This document shows, in pieces, positions 16,009 to 24,198 of a stretch of 49,135 nt of DNA. Every line of letters begins with the position of its first letter. Position 1 is the stretch's first letter. Position numbers and translations under genes: made by a program. The DNA comes from an uncultured Brevibacillus sp. Its GTDB lineage: Bacteria > Bacillota > Bacilli > Brevibacillales > Brevibacillaceae. Location of the stretch: the NCBI RefSeq assembly GCF_947502445.1, contig NZ_CANMZW010000042.1:1-49135 (forward strand), read 5' to 3'. Under the pieces are notes generated by a model, which was not told the DNA's origin, made no database searches, and worked only from the letters and a program-made list of their open reading frames with translations.

Positions 16009-16185
16009 TTACATGGTTATGGCATCAAAACGCAAAATCGAAAATGGCTCCAGGTCTACTGCCGGCTTACGATTTTCTATTCAATCAGCTAAAATCACAC
16101 CTACTGCGCTAGAAAATGTAAAACCGTGCCCCGAAAAGCGCATCGAACCCGCGCCAACTACAATAACGTCATATATTCGGCTCAT
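16009..16185 (-). pseudogene. Remnant of a monomeric sarcosine oxidase-like FAD oxidase, internally deleted
   Basis: Reading from the ATG at 16185 gives the FAD-binding N-terminus MSRIYDVIVVGAGSM, typical of sarcosine/N-methyltryptophan oxidases. It joins in frame to RFSGHGFTFSSAVGVILAD, the near-C-terminal motif of the same family (SGHGFKFSS in monomeric sarcosine oxidase). After a TGA at 16081-16083 the same frame continues with VDLEPFSILRF, the family's usual end, and stops at 16009-16011. About 320-340 codons are missing between residues 15 and 16. The gene lies in the operon between the M20 hydrolase and the NtaA-type gene, with GAGGAGG upstream. Confidence 0.85.
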
Positions 16186-16207
16186 TTGTTCACGATCAGC
16201 CTCCTCT

Positions 16208-17395
16208 TTATCCCTGTAATGCTGCAAACCGCTCTAGCTCTGTTGCTGCCAGCTCGGCAAAAAAAGAAGCACTGAGTGGCAATGCCCGTTCATCGACATT
16301 AAATGCCGGATGATGCCACTCTCTTGCACCAGAAGTCCCTATAAAAGCAAAGAACCCAGGCACTTCCTTTTGATAAAAGGCAAAATCCTCTCCTGCTGGT
16401 GACGGCTTCGGTTCTACCACTGTAAGGCCCAGTCGCTTGGCTGTCTTCTCTGCTGCTACCGCCAATTCGGCATCGTTCGTAACAGGTGGCGGACCCTGTA
16501 TCCATCGCAAGGTCACTTTCGTCCTGAAGGCAGCGGCAACACCATTTACGATCTCTTCAAAGCGTTCTATGCCCCTGCTCCGAACTTCCTCGTCAAAGGT
16601 CCGAAGTGTTCCATCCAGAACGGCTTTTCCGGGTATGACATTCCATGAAGTCCCACTGTTTATTTTCGTCACACTAATGACAGCACTTTCCAAAGGATTA
16701 ATGTTACGACTAACGATCGATTGGAGCGCCGTAACCAGGTGAGCAGCAGTTACAATCGGATCTATACTCGCATCGGGTACCGCAGCATGAGAAGCAACAC
16801 CTTCCAGCTCAATGACAAAGCCATCTGCTGCTGCCATGAGAGCTCCCGCTTTGATCCCGATCGTACCTGTTGGTAGTTCAGGCTTGTTATGAAATCCATA
16901 AATCGCTCGCACTCCCTCTAAAGCACCGGCTCGCAGCACCTTCACAGCTCCGACGGCTTTTTCCTCAGCAGGCTGGAAAACAAAGCGGACGGTTCCTTTC
17001 AGCTCATGCTGCCTATCTTTTAACAAAAACGCTGCACCGAGTATTGCAGCTGTATGAAAATCATGTCCGCAGGCATGCATTCTCCCGGAAATTTTGGAGG
17101 CATAAGGAAGCCCTGTCTGCTCATGAATCGGCAAAGCGTCGATGTCAGCTCGCAGGGCGATGATAGGACCCTCTGCATATTGGGGTTCACCCACCTCAGC
17201 AATCAAGCCTGTTGGCAAGGAATAGTCCGAGGAAACCCGAATACCTGCCTGTTCTAGTTGCTCACGTATAAAAGCAGTTGTCTCGTACTCCTCATTGGAG
17301 AGCTCTGGATATTGGTGCAGATGTCTGCGAATGTCCACTAATCGCTGTTCAATGTTTGCCAGATTTGTAATTAACCCGAGATGGCTTGCTCCCAT
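16208..17395 (-). CDS. M20-family amidohydrolase (N-acyl amino acid deacylase, HipO/YxeP-like)
   Basis: 395 aa. M20 motifs: RRHLHQYPELSNEEYET at 23-39, LRADIDALPI at 81-90, GRMHACGHDFHTA with metal ligands C109 and H111, and PAEE at 142-145 with the catalytic glutamate. This is the aminoacylase/hippurate-hydrolase subfamily. In ytmI- and yxe-type operons it removes the acyl group from an N-acetylated S-modified cysteine. The ATG at 17395 lies inside the end of the upstream gene (25-base overlap) with GGAAGGGAGAG before it, so they are coupled. Confidence 0.92.
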   Translation of the reverse strand: MGASHLGLITNLANIEQRLVDIRRHLHQYPELSNEEYETTAFIREQLEQAGIRVSSDYSLPTGLIAEVGEPQYAEGPIIALRADIDALPIHEQTGLPYASKISGRMHACGHDFHTAAILGAAFLLKDRQHELKGTVRFVFQPAEEKAVGAVKVLRAGALEGVRAIYGFHNKPELPTGTIGIKAGALMAAADGFVIELEGVASHAAVPDASIDPIVTAAHLVTALQSIVSRNINPLESAVISVTKINSGTSWNVIPGKAVLDGTLRTFDEEVRSRGIERFEEIVNGVAAAFRTKVTLRWIQGPPPVTNDAELAVAAEKTAKRLGLTVVEPKPSPAGEDFAFYQKEVPGFFAFIGTSGAREWHHPAFNVDERALPLSASFFAELAATELERFAALQG

Positions 17396-18417
17396 TCCAC
17401 TTCTCTCCCTTCCAGGTCGGAGAAAGCTTCCTTCAGTAAAACGTACGAACGCTTTCTCTGTTCAAAGTTTTGCACATTGGTAGAAACGATGATCAGCTCG
17501 TCGACTGCAAATTTTTCCTGCAACTCTCTCAGCTTGGCTCTCACTGACTCTTTCGTGCCTCGCGTAATTTGGGCTTGCTGCGTTTCGATTGTATATTCCT
17601 CATTCGATTGGCGAGCAAATTCTTCGGCTTGCTCTTTTGTTCCCACCGTCAGCATCTTGCCGCTCGCTAGCTTGATTTTTACAAGCTCGTAGCCTTCTGC
17701 CAGCTCCTCTGCCTCTTCCTCCGAGTCGGCGACAATAACAGATAACGCCAAAATCGGCTGAGGCTCACGCCCGTGTTTTGTTTTGAAATTGCGCGCATAT
17801 GCGGTAAATGCATCGTGGGCAACCTGTTCATCACTATTAATGAACAAGGCGAACACATACGGTAAACCAGACTCGGCTGCGATTTCTGCACTGCAGACAC
17901 TCGTCCCTAGAACATAAATGTCAGCAGGTGTATCCACAACAGGTGCCGCTACGATCCCTGCATGCGGATGTTTTTCATCTACTTGATTGTGTACGTACTG
18001 CTGCAGCTCTACTAGCTTTTCGGACAGCGTTGCTGGCTCCATAATTCCTTGCTGCAGTGCACGCGTAGAGCGCGGCAAACCGCCTGGGGCACGACCAATA
18101 CCAAGATCGACACGGCCCGGCGCAAGTGCGGCTAGCACATTAAAATTTTCCGCGACTTTATAAGGGCTGTAATGCTGGAGCATCACTCCACCGGAGCCGA
18201 TCCGGATTTGATTGGTATGGGCAAGCAAATAGGAAATTAATACTTCTGGTGAGCTGCCTGCTACCCGATCCGAATCATGGTGTTCGGATACCCAAAAACG
18301 ATGATAGCCAAGGCGTTCTGCCAATTGTGCCAGCTCGGTTGTATGGTGAAATGCCTGGGATGGCGTCTCTCCTGCAAAAATAGGGGTTTGGTCCAAAATG
18401 CTCAGCTTGATTCCCAT
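17371..18417 (-). CDS. Luciferase-like monooxygenase (LLM class, YtmO-like)
   Basis: 348 aa from the ATG at 18417 (AGGAG ten bases upstream; the in-frame GTG at 18426 is too close to that site). Motifs: LSILDQTPIFAGETPSQAF, HRFWVSEHHDSDRVAGSSPEVL, IRIGSGGVMLQHYSPYKVAENF and GRVDLGIGRAPGG, all typical of group-1 LLM flavin-dependent oxidoreductases such as B. subtilis YtmO. It sits between the transporter ATPase and the amidohydrolase. A role in oxidising the imported sulfur compound is inferred from context. Confidence 0.9.
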   Translation of the reverse strand: MGIKLSILDQTPIFAGETPSQAFHHTTELAQLAERLGYHRFWVSEHHDSDRVAGSSPEVLISYLLAHTNQIRIGSGGVMLQHYSPYKVAENFNVLAALAPGRVDLGIGRAPGGLPRSTRALQQGIMEPATLSEKLVELQQYVHNQVDEKHPHAGIVAAPVVDTPADIYVLGTSVCSAEIAAESGLPYVFALFINSDEQVAHDAFTAYARNFKTKHGREPQPILALSVIVADSEEEAEELAEGYELVKIKLASGKMLTVGTKEQAEEFARQSNEEYTIETQQAQITRGTKESVRAKLRELQEKFAVDELIIVSTNVQNFEQRKRSYVLLKEAFSDLEGREVEWEQAISG

Positions 18418-18448
18418 CTCGTTCACGCTCCTGACTTTAGTAGGCAAG

Positions 18449-19201
18449 TTAAATCGTATAGCTCCACTCTGGTGTAATCCGCTTCAAGAACTGTTTGGTA
18501 CGCTCTTCCTTTGGCGAGCTGAATATTTCCTGCGGAGTCCCTTCTTCGACGATAACCCCGCCATCCATAAACACAACGTGATTGGATACGTCACGTGCAA
18601 AGCCCATTTCATGGGTCACGACAATCATCGTGATTCCTTCCTTGGCGATCTTGCGGATGACTTCCAAAACCTCGCCGACCAGTTCAGGGTCAAGTGCCGA
18701 CGTCGGTTCGTCGAATAGAATTACCTCTGGCTCCAAAGCAAGTGCTCTTGCAATCCCGACTCGCTGCTGCTGACCGCCAGATAATTCACTGGGATACGCA
18801 TCGAGCTTGCTGCCAAGTCCTACCTTCTCCAGCACTTGCACGCTCCGCTCTCGCGCTTCTTCCTTTGGTCGCTTTTGCACGATCACCAGGCCTTCCATCA
18901 CGTTTTCCAATGCGGTTTTATGCTTAAACAAGTTATATTGCTGAAATACCATCGCGCTCTTTCGCCGCAGCTGTAGAATGTCTTGCTTTCCTGCACGCTT
19001 GCAATCAACAATGCTGTCGCCAATGACAATCTGACCGTCGCTTGGTCGCTCCAGGTAGTTGATGCATCGTAGCAAAGTTGTCTTGCCAGAGCCACTTGGA
19101 CCGAGGATGACTACCACCTCACCCTTGTTGACATGCAAGTCAATCCCTTTTAAGACTTGATTGCGTCCAAAGCTTTTTGTAATTCCGGTTAATTTGATCA
19201 T
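18449..19201 (-). CDS. Amino acid ABC transporter ATPase (cystine type, TcyN-like)
   Basis: 250 aa. Walker A GPSGSGKTT at 34-42, Q-loop VFQQYNLF, signature LSGGQQQR, Walker B VILFDEPTSALD and switch VVTHEMGFARDVSNHV. This is the polar-amino-acid uptake subfamily (GlnQ/TcyN). The ATG overlaps the permease stop by 4 bases. It powers the two permeases upstream. Confidence 0.94.
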   Translation of the reverse strand: MIKLTGITKSFGRNQVLKGIDLHVNKGEVVVILGPSGSGKTTLLRCINYLERPSDGQIVIGDSIVDCKRAGKQDILQLRRKSAMVFQQYNLFKHKTALENVMEGLVIVQKRPKEEARERSVQVLEKVGLGSKLDAYPSELSGGQQQRVGIARALALEPEVILFDEPTSALDPELVGEVLEVIRKIAKEGITMIVVTHEMGFARDVSNHVVFMDGGVIVEEGTPQEIFSSPKEERTKQFLKRITPEWSYTI

Positions 19202-19908
19202 GCGACACCTCCTCTGTTATACCGATTGATCCGCTTCTCGATGTGTCCTGTTATCCGCTCAATCGCAATCGTTAACCCCCAGAAAATGATAGCCGCAGCG
19301 ATATAGGCTTCGAAAAATTTCCAATTGGTTGTGGCCACGATTTGTGCTTTCGCGTTGATATCGACAACGGAAACGGTAAAAGCAAGTGTTGAGCCGTGCA
19401 GCATGCCTATCACAGAATTTGATAAAATCGGTAAGCTGGTCGCAAATGCTTGTGGAAACACAATCCGTCTCAATGCCTGCCAGGTATTCATCCCAATCGC
19501 ATAGGCTGCTTCCGTCTGTCCTCGGTTGACTGCCAAAAGCCCTGAGCGCACAACCTCGGACATGTATGCCCCCGCCATAATGGAGAACGAAATGAAAGCG
19601 AACCAGATTAAAGGAATCGAAGCAGCACGAAAGCTCAAACCGGCAAACGAAGCAAGACCATCAACGAGTAGGGGGAGACCAAAATAGATAAGAAATAAAT
19701 GGGTTAGCATGGGCGTACCCCGGATAAACGTCACATAGGAAACTGCAATGGGGTAAAGGTAGGGCACTCGATAGATGCGTATCGAGGCAATCACGACCCC
19801 AATCACAAAGCCTACACTTACAGAAACAGCCGTTATCAGCAGTGTCGTTGGGAGCGCTGATAGTAAAAGTGGAAATACGTCTAGCAAAAAGGATACATCC
19901 AGCTTCAT
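19198..19908 (-). CDS. Amino acid ABC transporter permease (TcyM-like)
   Basis: 236 aa, five or so membrane helices, starting MKLDVSFLLDVFPLLLSALPTTLLIT. The conserved EAA loop reads EAAYAIGMNTWQALRRIVFPQA, the contact with the ATPase, and FIRGTPMLTHLFLIYFGLP is the HisM/GlnP signature. It overlaps the neighbouring genes by 4 bases on both sides. Together with the next permease it should form a heterodimeric importer. Confidence 0.93.
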   Translation of the reverse strand: MKLDVSFLLDVFPLLLSALPTTLLITAVSVSVGFVIGVVIASIRIYRVPYLYPIAVSYVTFIRGTPMLTHLFLIYFGLPLLVDGLASFAGLSFRAASIPLIWFAFISFSIMAGAYMSEVVRSGLLAVNRGQTEAAYAIGMNTWQALRRIVFPQAFATSLPILSNSVIGMLHGSTLAFTVSVVDINAKAQIVATTNWKFFEAYIAAAIIFWGLTIAIERITGHIEKRINRYNRGGVA

Positions 19909-20693
19909 AATCCACTCCCCCCTTTTCCGAGCTTCAGCCTGGTGACGAATCCTTTATAGGATGAAAGTAAGCTATAGCTAGCTCGCTCCTCCGCCTTTTG
20001 AACAGCACTCCGTTCATGGGAGAGTAGACGACGTTCCATTTTGTTAAACGCTTTTTCAAGACCGATACTGATCAACAGATATATACCAGCCAAGGCGATA
20101 TACGTCTCAATAAAATGCTGTGTGGCTGTTACAAGCGTTTGCGCCTTCCCTGTCAATTCGATGACCCCGAGCGAAAAGGCGAGCGATGTATCCTTGAGAT
20201 TCGCGATGACAATATTGGCTAGGACAGGAATAGAAACAGCCAGCGCCTGAGGTAAAACAATGCGAGAAAAAGCCTGGTAACTGTTCATGCCGACAGCGTA
20301 AGCCGCTTCCACCTGCCCCCGGTCAACCGCAGTAACCGCTGCCCGAATCGCTTCGGAGATGAATGCCCCGCTGTGCAGTGCGTACGTGAAGATGACAAAC
20401 ATTAATACAGGTGCCCTCGATACATCCAGAGAAAGCAGCTTCAATACTTCAGGCAACCCGTAATAAATGAGGAAGAGCTGGATTAAGACCGGAGTTCCTC
20501 GAAAAAATGACACAAATACCTGCGAAAAGGGACGCAACACGGGTATGTTGTACAGCCTCGGTAGGGCTATGAGAAACCCGACGATAACTCCTAACAGGAT
20601 GGAAGCTACGACAATGAACATAGTCGTGCCAAGCGCGGATAGAAGCTTGATAAAGAGCGTAAATACATAGGTGATCTCGAATTCCTTGCCCAT
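19905..20693 (-). CDS. Amino acid ABC transporter permease (TcyL-like)
   Basis: 262 aa. HisM-type signature FFRGTPVLIQLFLIYYGLP and EAA loop EAAYAVGMNSYQAFSRIVLPQA. About five membrane helices, and a C-terminal cytoplasmic tail of about 40 aa. It starts 31 nt after the binding-protein gene and overlaps the next permease by 4 bases. Confidence 0.93.
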   Translation of the reverse strand: MGKEFEITYVFTLFIKLLSALGTTMFIVVASILLGVIVGFLIALPRLYNIPVLRPFSQVFVSFFRGTPVLIQLFLIYYGLPEVLKLLSLDVSRAPVLMFVIFTYALHSGAFISEAIRAAVTAVDRGQVEAAYAVGMNSYQAFSRIVLPQALAVSIPVLANIVIANLKDTSLAFSLGVIELTGKAQTLVTATQHFIETYIALAGIYLLISIGLEKAFNKMERRLLSHERSAVQKAEERASYSLLSSYKGFVTRLKLGKGGSGL

Positions 20694-20724
20694 TTACGTG
20701 ATCTCACCTCTCGTTAAACTCTGT

Positions 20725-21555
20725 TTATTTCGTATAGTCACCGCCAAGCCAATGGTTGCTCAGCTTGGTTAAAGTTCCATCGGTCTTGAGCTGTTTAATG
20801 ACTTCATCGATCTTGTCTGACAACACTTGCGCCTCCTGCTCGTCTTTGCGAAACATGAACAGAACGTTAGAGGATACCAGCGGTTCACCAACTGTCTTTA
20901 GCTTTCCTTGTGGATCAATAAGCGGGAGCGAAAAGTCAGAGCCAAGTGTCGCGTCCGCACGCCCTTGGGTCAATTGGCTAACAGCATCGTTGGCACTGCC
21001 ATTGGAGTAAACAATGTTGATCGCATTGTTATTTACATTGTTGTAGTTTTCTAAAATTTGCGCTGCAGCAGACGTTGCGGTGGTATATGCCCTCTTTCCT
21101 TTTAAATCGTCGAGTGATTTGATCGTTTCGTTTTCCTTTGGTACGACTACCCTTGTCTTCCAAATGACATACGGTTCTTTGTTAAACAAATACTTTTGCT
21201 CACGCTCCGGGTTTTTTTCCATTTCATGTGCGATAAAATCAATTTTCTTCGTCTCCAGACTGAGCAGTAAATTGGCAAATTCCATCGTCTGGAATTCAAA
21301 CTCATAGTCCGGGAGGCGCTGATCTATTTCTCTGACCAGTTCGACGTCATAACCGGTCAGTTTTCCATTCTCGTCGATAAAGCAAACATTCGGAAATTTG
21401 GTACCGGTACCAACAATGATTTTCTTCACTTCCGAAGCACCAGCTTCTGGCGGCTTAGATGTACTCGTTTGATTGGCACTCTCTGTCGATCCGCAGCCAA
21501 CAGCAAAAATGGCTACTGCGATAAGAAGCGATGATAAAACCCCAGATTTTTTCAT
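20725..21555 (-). CDS. Solute-binding lipoprotein of the amino acid/cystine importer (TcyJ/TcyK-like)
   Basis: 276 aa from the ATG at 21555; an upstream GTG at 21567 overlaps the AGGAG site. Lipobox FAVGC puts the lipid anchor at C21. The SBP_bac_3 fold is shown by TKFPNVCFIDENGKLTGYDVEL, DFIAHEMEKNPEREQKYLF, LDDLKGKRAYTTATSA and the C-terminal LKTDGTLTKLSNHWLGGDY. B. subtilis has two such proteins (TcyJ, TcyK); there is one here. Confidence 0.93.
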   Translation of the reverse strand: MKKSGVLSSLLIAVAIFAVGCGSTESANQTSTSKPPEAGASEVKKIIVGTGTKFPNVCFIDENGKLTGYDVELVREIDQRLPDYEFEFQTMEFANLLLSLETKKIDFIAHEMEKNPEREQKYLFNKEPYVIWKTRVVVPKENETIKSLDDLKGKRAYTTATSAAAQILENYNNVNNNAINIVYSNGSANDAVSQLTQGRADATLGSDFSLPLIDPQGKLKTVGEPLVSSNVLFMFRKDEQEAQVLSDKIDEVIKQLKTDGTLTKLSNHWLGGDYTK

Positions 21556-21622
21556 GTAATTGAACACTCCTGTGTTTATCTAATTATTTTTATCTTTTTA
21601 GTTGGTTTTATTTCGTCATGAC

Positions 21623-21653
21623 TTATAACAACCTACCCTATCGTATAGGTGAA
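21623..21653 (-). promoter_or_regulatory. Possible internal promoter with a dyad between -35 and -10
   Basis: On the minus strand TTCACC and TTATAA are separated by 19 bp. The palindrome CCTAT-acg-ATAGG (21637-21649) starts inside the -35 box. A long 19-bp spacer with a central dyad is the layout of MerR-type promoters. The boxes are weak matches, so this is tentative. It lies in the 222-bp gap before the binding-protein gene. Confidence 0.3.
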
Positions 21654-21777
21654 TAAAAAAAGACCTTCCATTTCCCTCAATCATTCCTTCCCTCGATTAA
21701 GAAACTTGAACGTCTCCGGTGATCCGGCCGACTGCTATAGACTTATTCCCTATATGTTTTACGTAAAACAAAGCTAA

Positions 21778-22329
21778 CTACCTACTCGTATTTACTGATT
21801 CCAGCAGATTGGTCGTTTGCAGGTTTAATCGAAAGCCCTTCACTAAGGTGGTAATGTTCATCATATCTTTGTCCTCTGCCCTTTCGAAGCCGAGATGCTC
21901 GTAAAGCTTTACGGCGGCTGCCATCATATCGGATGTGTGCAGGTGGAGGTATTCAGCACCCATCTGCTTTGCACGGCGTACGCACTCTTTGATCAGCGCA
22001 GTCGCTATTCCCTTTCCCCTGGCATGCGGGGAAACCGATAGCAACCGGATGATCGGACCCTCGATCCCTAATTGCGGTCGCCCATATGCTTTTTCGGAGG
22101 TAATGAACAAGAGCACACTCCCTACAATTTCTTGATTCCATACTGCCACGATACGAGCTGTTGGCTCTTCACCATATACAGAAGCAAGGATTGAATCCCG
22201 GTAGGCTTCCCACCTATCCCTGGGCAGCACCTCGGCATATTGCACGTAGGCTCCTAAAGCAACCGCTTGTATTGCTTCGCGGTCCGAATCAACTGCGTCT
22301 CGAATTCGTAAAGCATCTGTTTGAGCCAC
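21778..22329 (-). CDS. GNAT-family N-acetyltransferase (YtmI/YxeL position)
   Basis: 183 aa from the GTG at 22329, with GGAGGTG ten bases upstream. The acetyl-CoA binding loop reads SPHARGKGIATALIKECVRRA and the C-terminal part AVKLYEHLGFER. It leads a sulfur-salvage operon, the place held by ytmI in B. subtilis, where the acetyltransferase acetylates the S-modified cysteine before oxidation. Function here is by analogy of gene order. It could be partly separately expressed because a possible promoter lies after it. Confidence 0.88.
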   Translation of the reverse strand: MAQTDALRIRDAVDSDREAIQAVALGAYVQYAEVLPRDRWEAYRDSILASVYGEEPTARIVAVWNQEIVGSVLLFITSEKAYGRPQLGIEGPIIRLLSVSPHARGKGIATALIKECVRRAKQMGAEYLHLHTSDMMAAAVKLYEHLGFERAEDKDMMNITTLVKGFRLNLQTTNLLESVNTSR

Positions 22330-22401
22330 CGTACTTTCACCTCCATCATGATCATCACCAAAATCCAATAATTCAGAGTGATTAACTTGGAATTGTACCT
22401 A

Positions 22402-22430
22402 ACTGTATCATCGACTACCTTCATCGTCAA
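22402..22430 (-). promoter_or_regulatory. SigA promoter of the sulfur-salvage operon
   Basis: On the minus strand TTGACG and TACAGT are separated by 17 bp, about 73 bp upstream of the acetyltransferase start. Confidence 0.75.
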
Positions 22431-22460
22431 TAAAGAAAAGCACAAAGATTTTCTATCCAC

Positions 22461-22479
22461 CAATAGAGAAATTCTATTG
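22461..22479. promoter_or_regulatory. Inverted repeat upstream of the salvage-operon promoter
   Basis: CAATAGA and TCTATTG form perfect 7-bp arms around GAAAT. It is centred about 40 bp upstream of the -35 box, a usual place for an activator such as the LysR-type YtlI that drives ytmI in B. subtilis. No regulator gene is nearby. Confidence 0.4.
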
Positions 22480-22496
22480 AACCTTGAACTCACATG

Positions 22497-22540
22497 AAAA
22501 AAAGCCCAAAACCCCTGGGAGATTAGGGTCATTGGGCTTT
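22497..22540 (-). terminator. Intrinsic terminator of the TIM-barrel gene
   Basis: On the minus strand AAGCCCAATGACCCT pairs with AGGGGTTTTGGGCTT (some mismatches) and is followed by seven T. It overlaps the last codons of the TIM-barrel gene. Confidence 0.8.
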
Positions 22541-23428
22541 GCTTACGATTTGATCTACCCATTCATAGCATCGCTGCAGCTGCTCCTCACTCACCATCTC
22601 TGAACGGTGCTCAAACATGATCTTGATGTGAGGATTTGCCTGCAGAATCCATGTTAAATACGCTTCGATCGGTGCCCAGCCATCCTCCACGGAACACTCG
22701 GGTAATACAGGATAATGATTGTATTCGACCTTGTCGGTATACTTCATGTTCCATAGATGAACGCTATATGCATAAGCAGCAAATTTCTTAATGACTTTCT
22801 CAGCTTGAAAAAAGGGATCAATCTTTTCTTGGAAAAAAAGACGTCCTGTATCCAAGCAAAGCCTGATTAGTGGATATTTCTTAAGCAATCCTTCCAAAAA
22901 GTGAGAGTCGTATAAGTACGAATTTAAGGCATCAAATTCCAGAACGGGAGTAAAACCGTATTCCTTGCCTTTTTCTGAAAGCCATACAAACAAGTGCTCA
23001 CTTTTTTCGGCAAACTCACCAAAGGAATAGCGGCTCTCAAATACATGTTCGGCTGCATCGCAAAATCGCCATTTCTCCCAATTGACACGATCATCAAGAA
23101 TAACAGGCTTCGGGTAATGAAATAAAATATAGGTGGGTTTGATCGCTGCTAATTCATTCAATTCCCTCTGTATATAGTCAAACGCGTCTTGTCTAACGAG
23201 CTCGTCCTGGGCTAAAAAGAGTGCATCTCTCAGCTTTGAACCTCCTGCACGTAAAGGAAAGTGAACTCCGATATGAAAGCTGTTGAGACGAGATTCGTTT
23301 TTTAATTTCAAAATATCTGACTCTTTATCAAACAAACAAGCTTCTATTCCATAAAAAGAGTGTCGATAATCCCGCTCATACTTTTGGACATCGAATGAAC
23401 CGTACAGTCCGATCATAAAATTGCGCAT
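22529..23428 (-). CDS. Xylose-isomerase-like TIM-barrel protein (sugar phosphate isomerase/AP-endonuclease fold)
   Basis: 299 aa from the ATG at 23428 with AGGAGCGAG upstream. The AP-endonuclease-2/xylose-isomerase pattern is visible: IGLYGSF strand, HIGVHFPL, PTYILFHYP, FTPVLEFDALNS (metal Glu), LCLDTGRLF (Asp), YSVHLWN (His) and KIMFEHRSEM (Glu). Metal-binding residues seem kept, so it is probably an active isomerase, epimerase or phosphodiesterase. The substrate is unknown. Monocistronic. Confidence 0.8.
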   Translation of the reverse strand: MRNFMIGLYGSFDVQKYERDYRHSFYGIEACLFDKESDILKLKNESRLNSFHIGVHFPLRAGGSKLRDALFLAQDELVRQDAFDYIQRELNELAAIKPTYILFHYPKPVILDDRVNWEKWRFCDAAEHVFESRYSFGEFAEKSEHLFVWLSEKGKEYGFTPVLEFDALNSYLYDSHFLEGLLKKYPLIRLCLDTGRLFFQEKIDPFFQAEKVIKKFAAYAYSVHLWNMKYTDKVEYNHYPVLPECSVEDGWAPIEAYLTWILQANPHIKIMFEHRSEMVSEEQLQRCYEWVDQIVSKAQ

Positions 23429-23488
23429 GTTCTCGCTCCTCAAGCTTCCGGTGATAAAAATGACTTATCCCATAAACTGGATCTTATC

Positions 23489-23520
23489 AAAAAAGACTGC
23501 CTCAAGCAATTGGCAGTCTT
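23489..23520 (-). terminator. Intrinsic terminator after the DUF1444 gene
   Basis: On the minus strand AAGACTGCC and GGCAGTCTT form a perfect 9-bp stem followed by TTTT. Confidence 0.85.
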
Positions 23521-23542
23521 CGTGCTTCCAAAATAGATCGAT

Positions 23543-24178
23543 TCAAGCAGTCGGCGGCTTTTTCTGTACTGCCGTTTCTGTACCGTGAGACACAACAATA
23601 AACGGAGTCAGCTCCCCATCCTCCCAATAAAAAGGCAGGACGCAAATTGGTACTTGCCCTTTGGAGGCGAAGTCATATGTCAATCGCGCCAACAGATTTG
23701 CTCCGGAATCACCGACCATATCGGCAATCACCAATACGTCTTGATGCGGAATAGCTACACCAAGAGCATCTCCTTGCTTGTTTTCGTCAAATTTGCGTAT
23801 GACGGAATCAAGCAAGATTCGGCTTGCGGCATAACCATCTGATGGACTAATAAAATGAATGTGATTGCCTGCTACCTCTTGCGTCTTCACGGAAAAAGGA
23901 AGCTTTTGCAGATTGTCCATGGCGCACTGATGAAGCTTTTCTTCTGTCCAGGCAGCAGACGTAAGGTGACTACGTTCAAGCAGGATATATCCTTCGCCCA
24001 GATCCAATGCGTATAAAATAACCGTATCAGCTGTATGTGGTCTAGTTACCCAACGATCTGGATTTTTTTTCACCAATGAAGCATGGCGTAACACTGGGAA
24101 AACCTGCTGCTCTCCTCCAACGAGGGATACTTCTTGTCGACTCGGTTTGCTAGCTTGCTTCGTTTCTTTTTCACTCAC
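23543..24178 (-). CDS. DUF1444 family protein (YtpQ-like), short N-terminus
   Basis: 211 aa from the GTG at 24178 (GGAGG eleven bases upstream). Similar to B. subtilis YtpQ over its C-terminal two thirds: FPVLRHASLV, TADTVILYALDLGEGY, LPFSVKTQEVAGNHIHF, DGYAASRILLDSVI, VAIPHQDVLVIADM. YtpQ is about 268 aa; here the first 60 or so residues are replaced by a short polar stretch. The upstream gene ends 20 nt away, so the missing part is not simply out of frame. Function unknown. Confidence 0.82.
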   Translation of the reverse strand: MSEKETKQASKPSRQEVSLVGGEQQVFPVLRHASLVKKNPDRWVTRPHTADTVILYALDLGEGYILLERSHLTSAAWTEEKLHQCAMDNLQKLPFSVKTQEVAGNHIHFISPSDGYAASRILLDSVIRKFDENKQGDALGVAIPHQDVLVIADMVGDSGANLLARLTYDFASKGQVPICVLPFYWEDGELTPFIVVSHGTETAVQKKPPTA

Positions 24179-24198
24179 CCTTGATTACACCTCCTGCT

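Noticed and set aside
21570..21777. SAM or T-box riboswitch before the cystine-binding-protein gene
   Set aside because: No S-box core or T-box motif; the T-run at about 21655 has no upstream partner stem, so there is no terminator to control.
21656..21777. Hidden small gene between the acetyltransferase and the binding protein
   Set aside because: No frame of useful length with a ribosome binding site was found on either strand.
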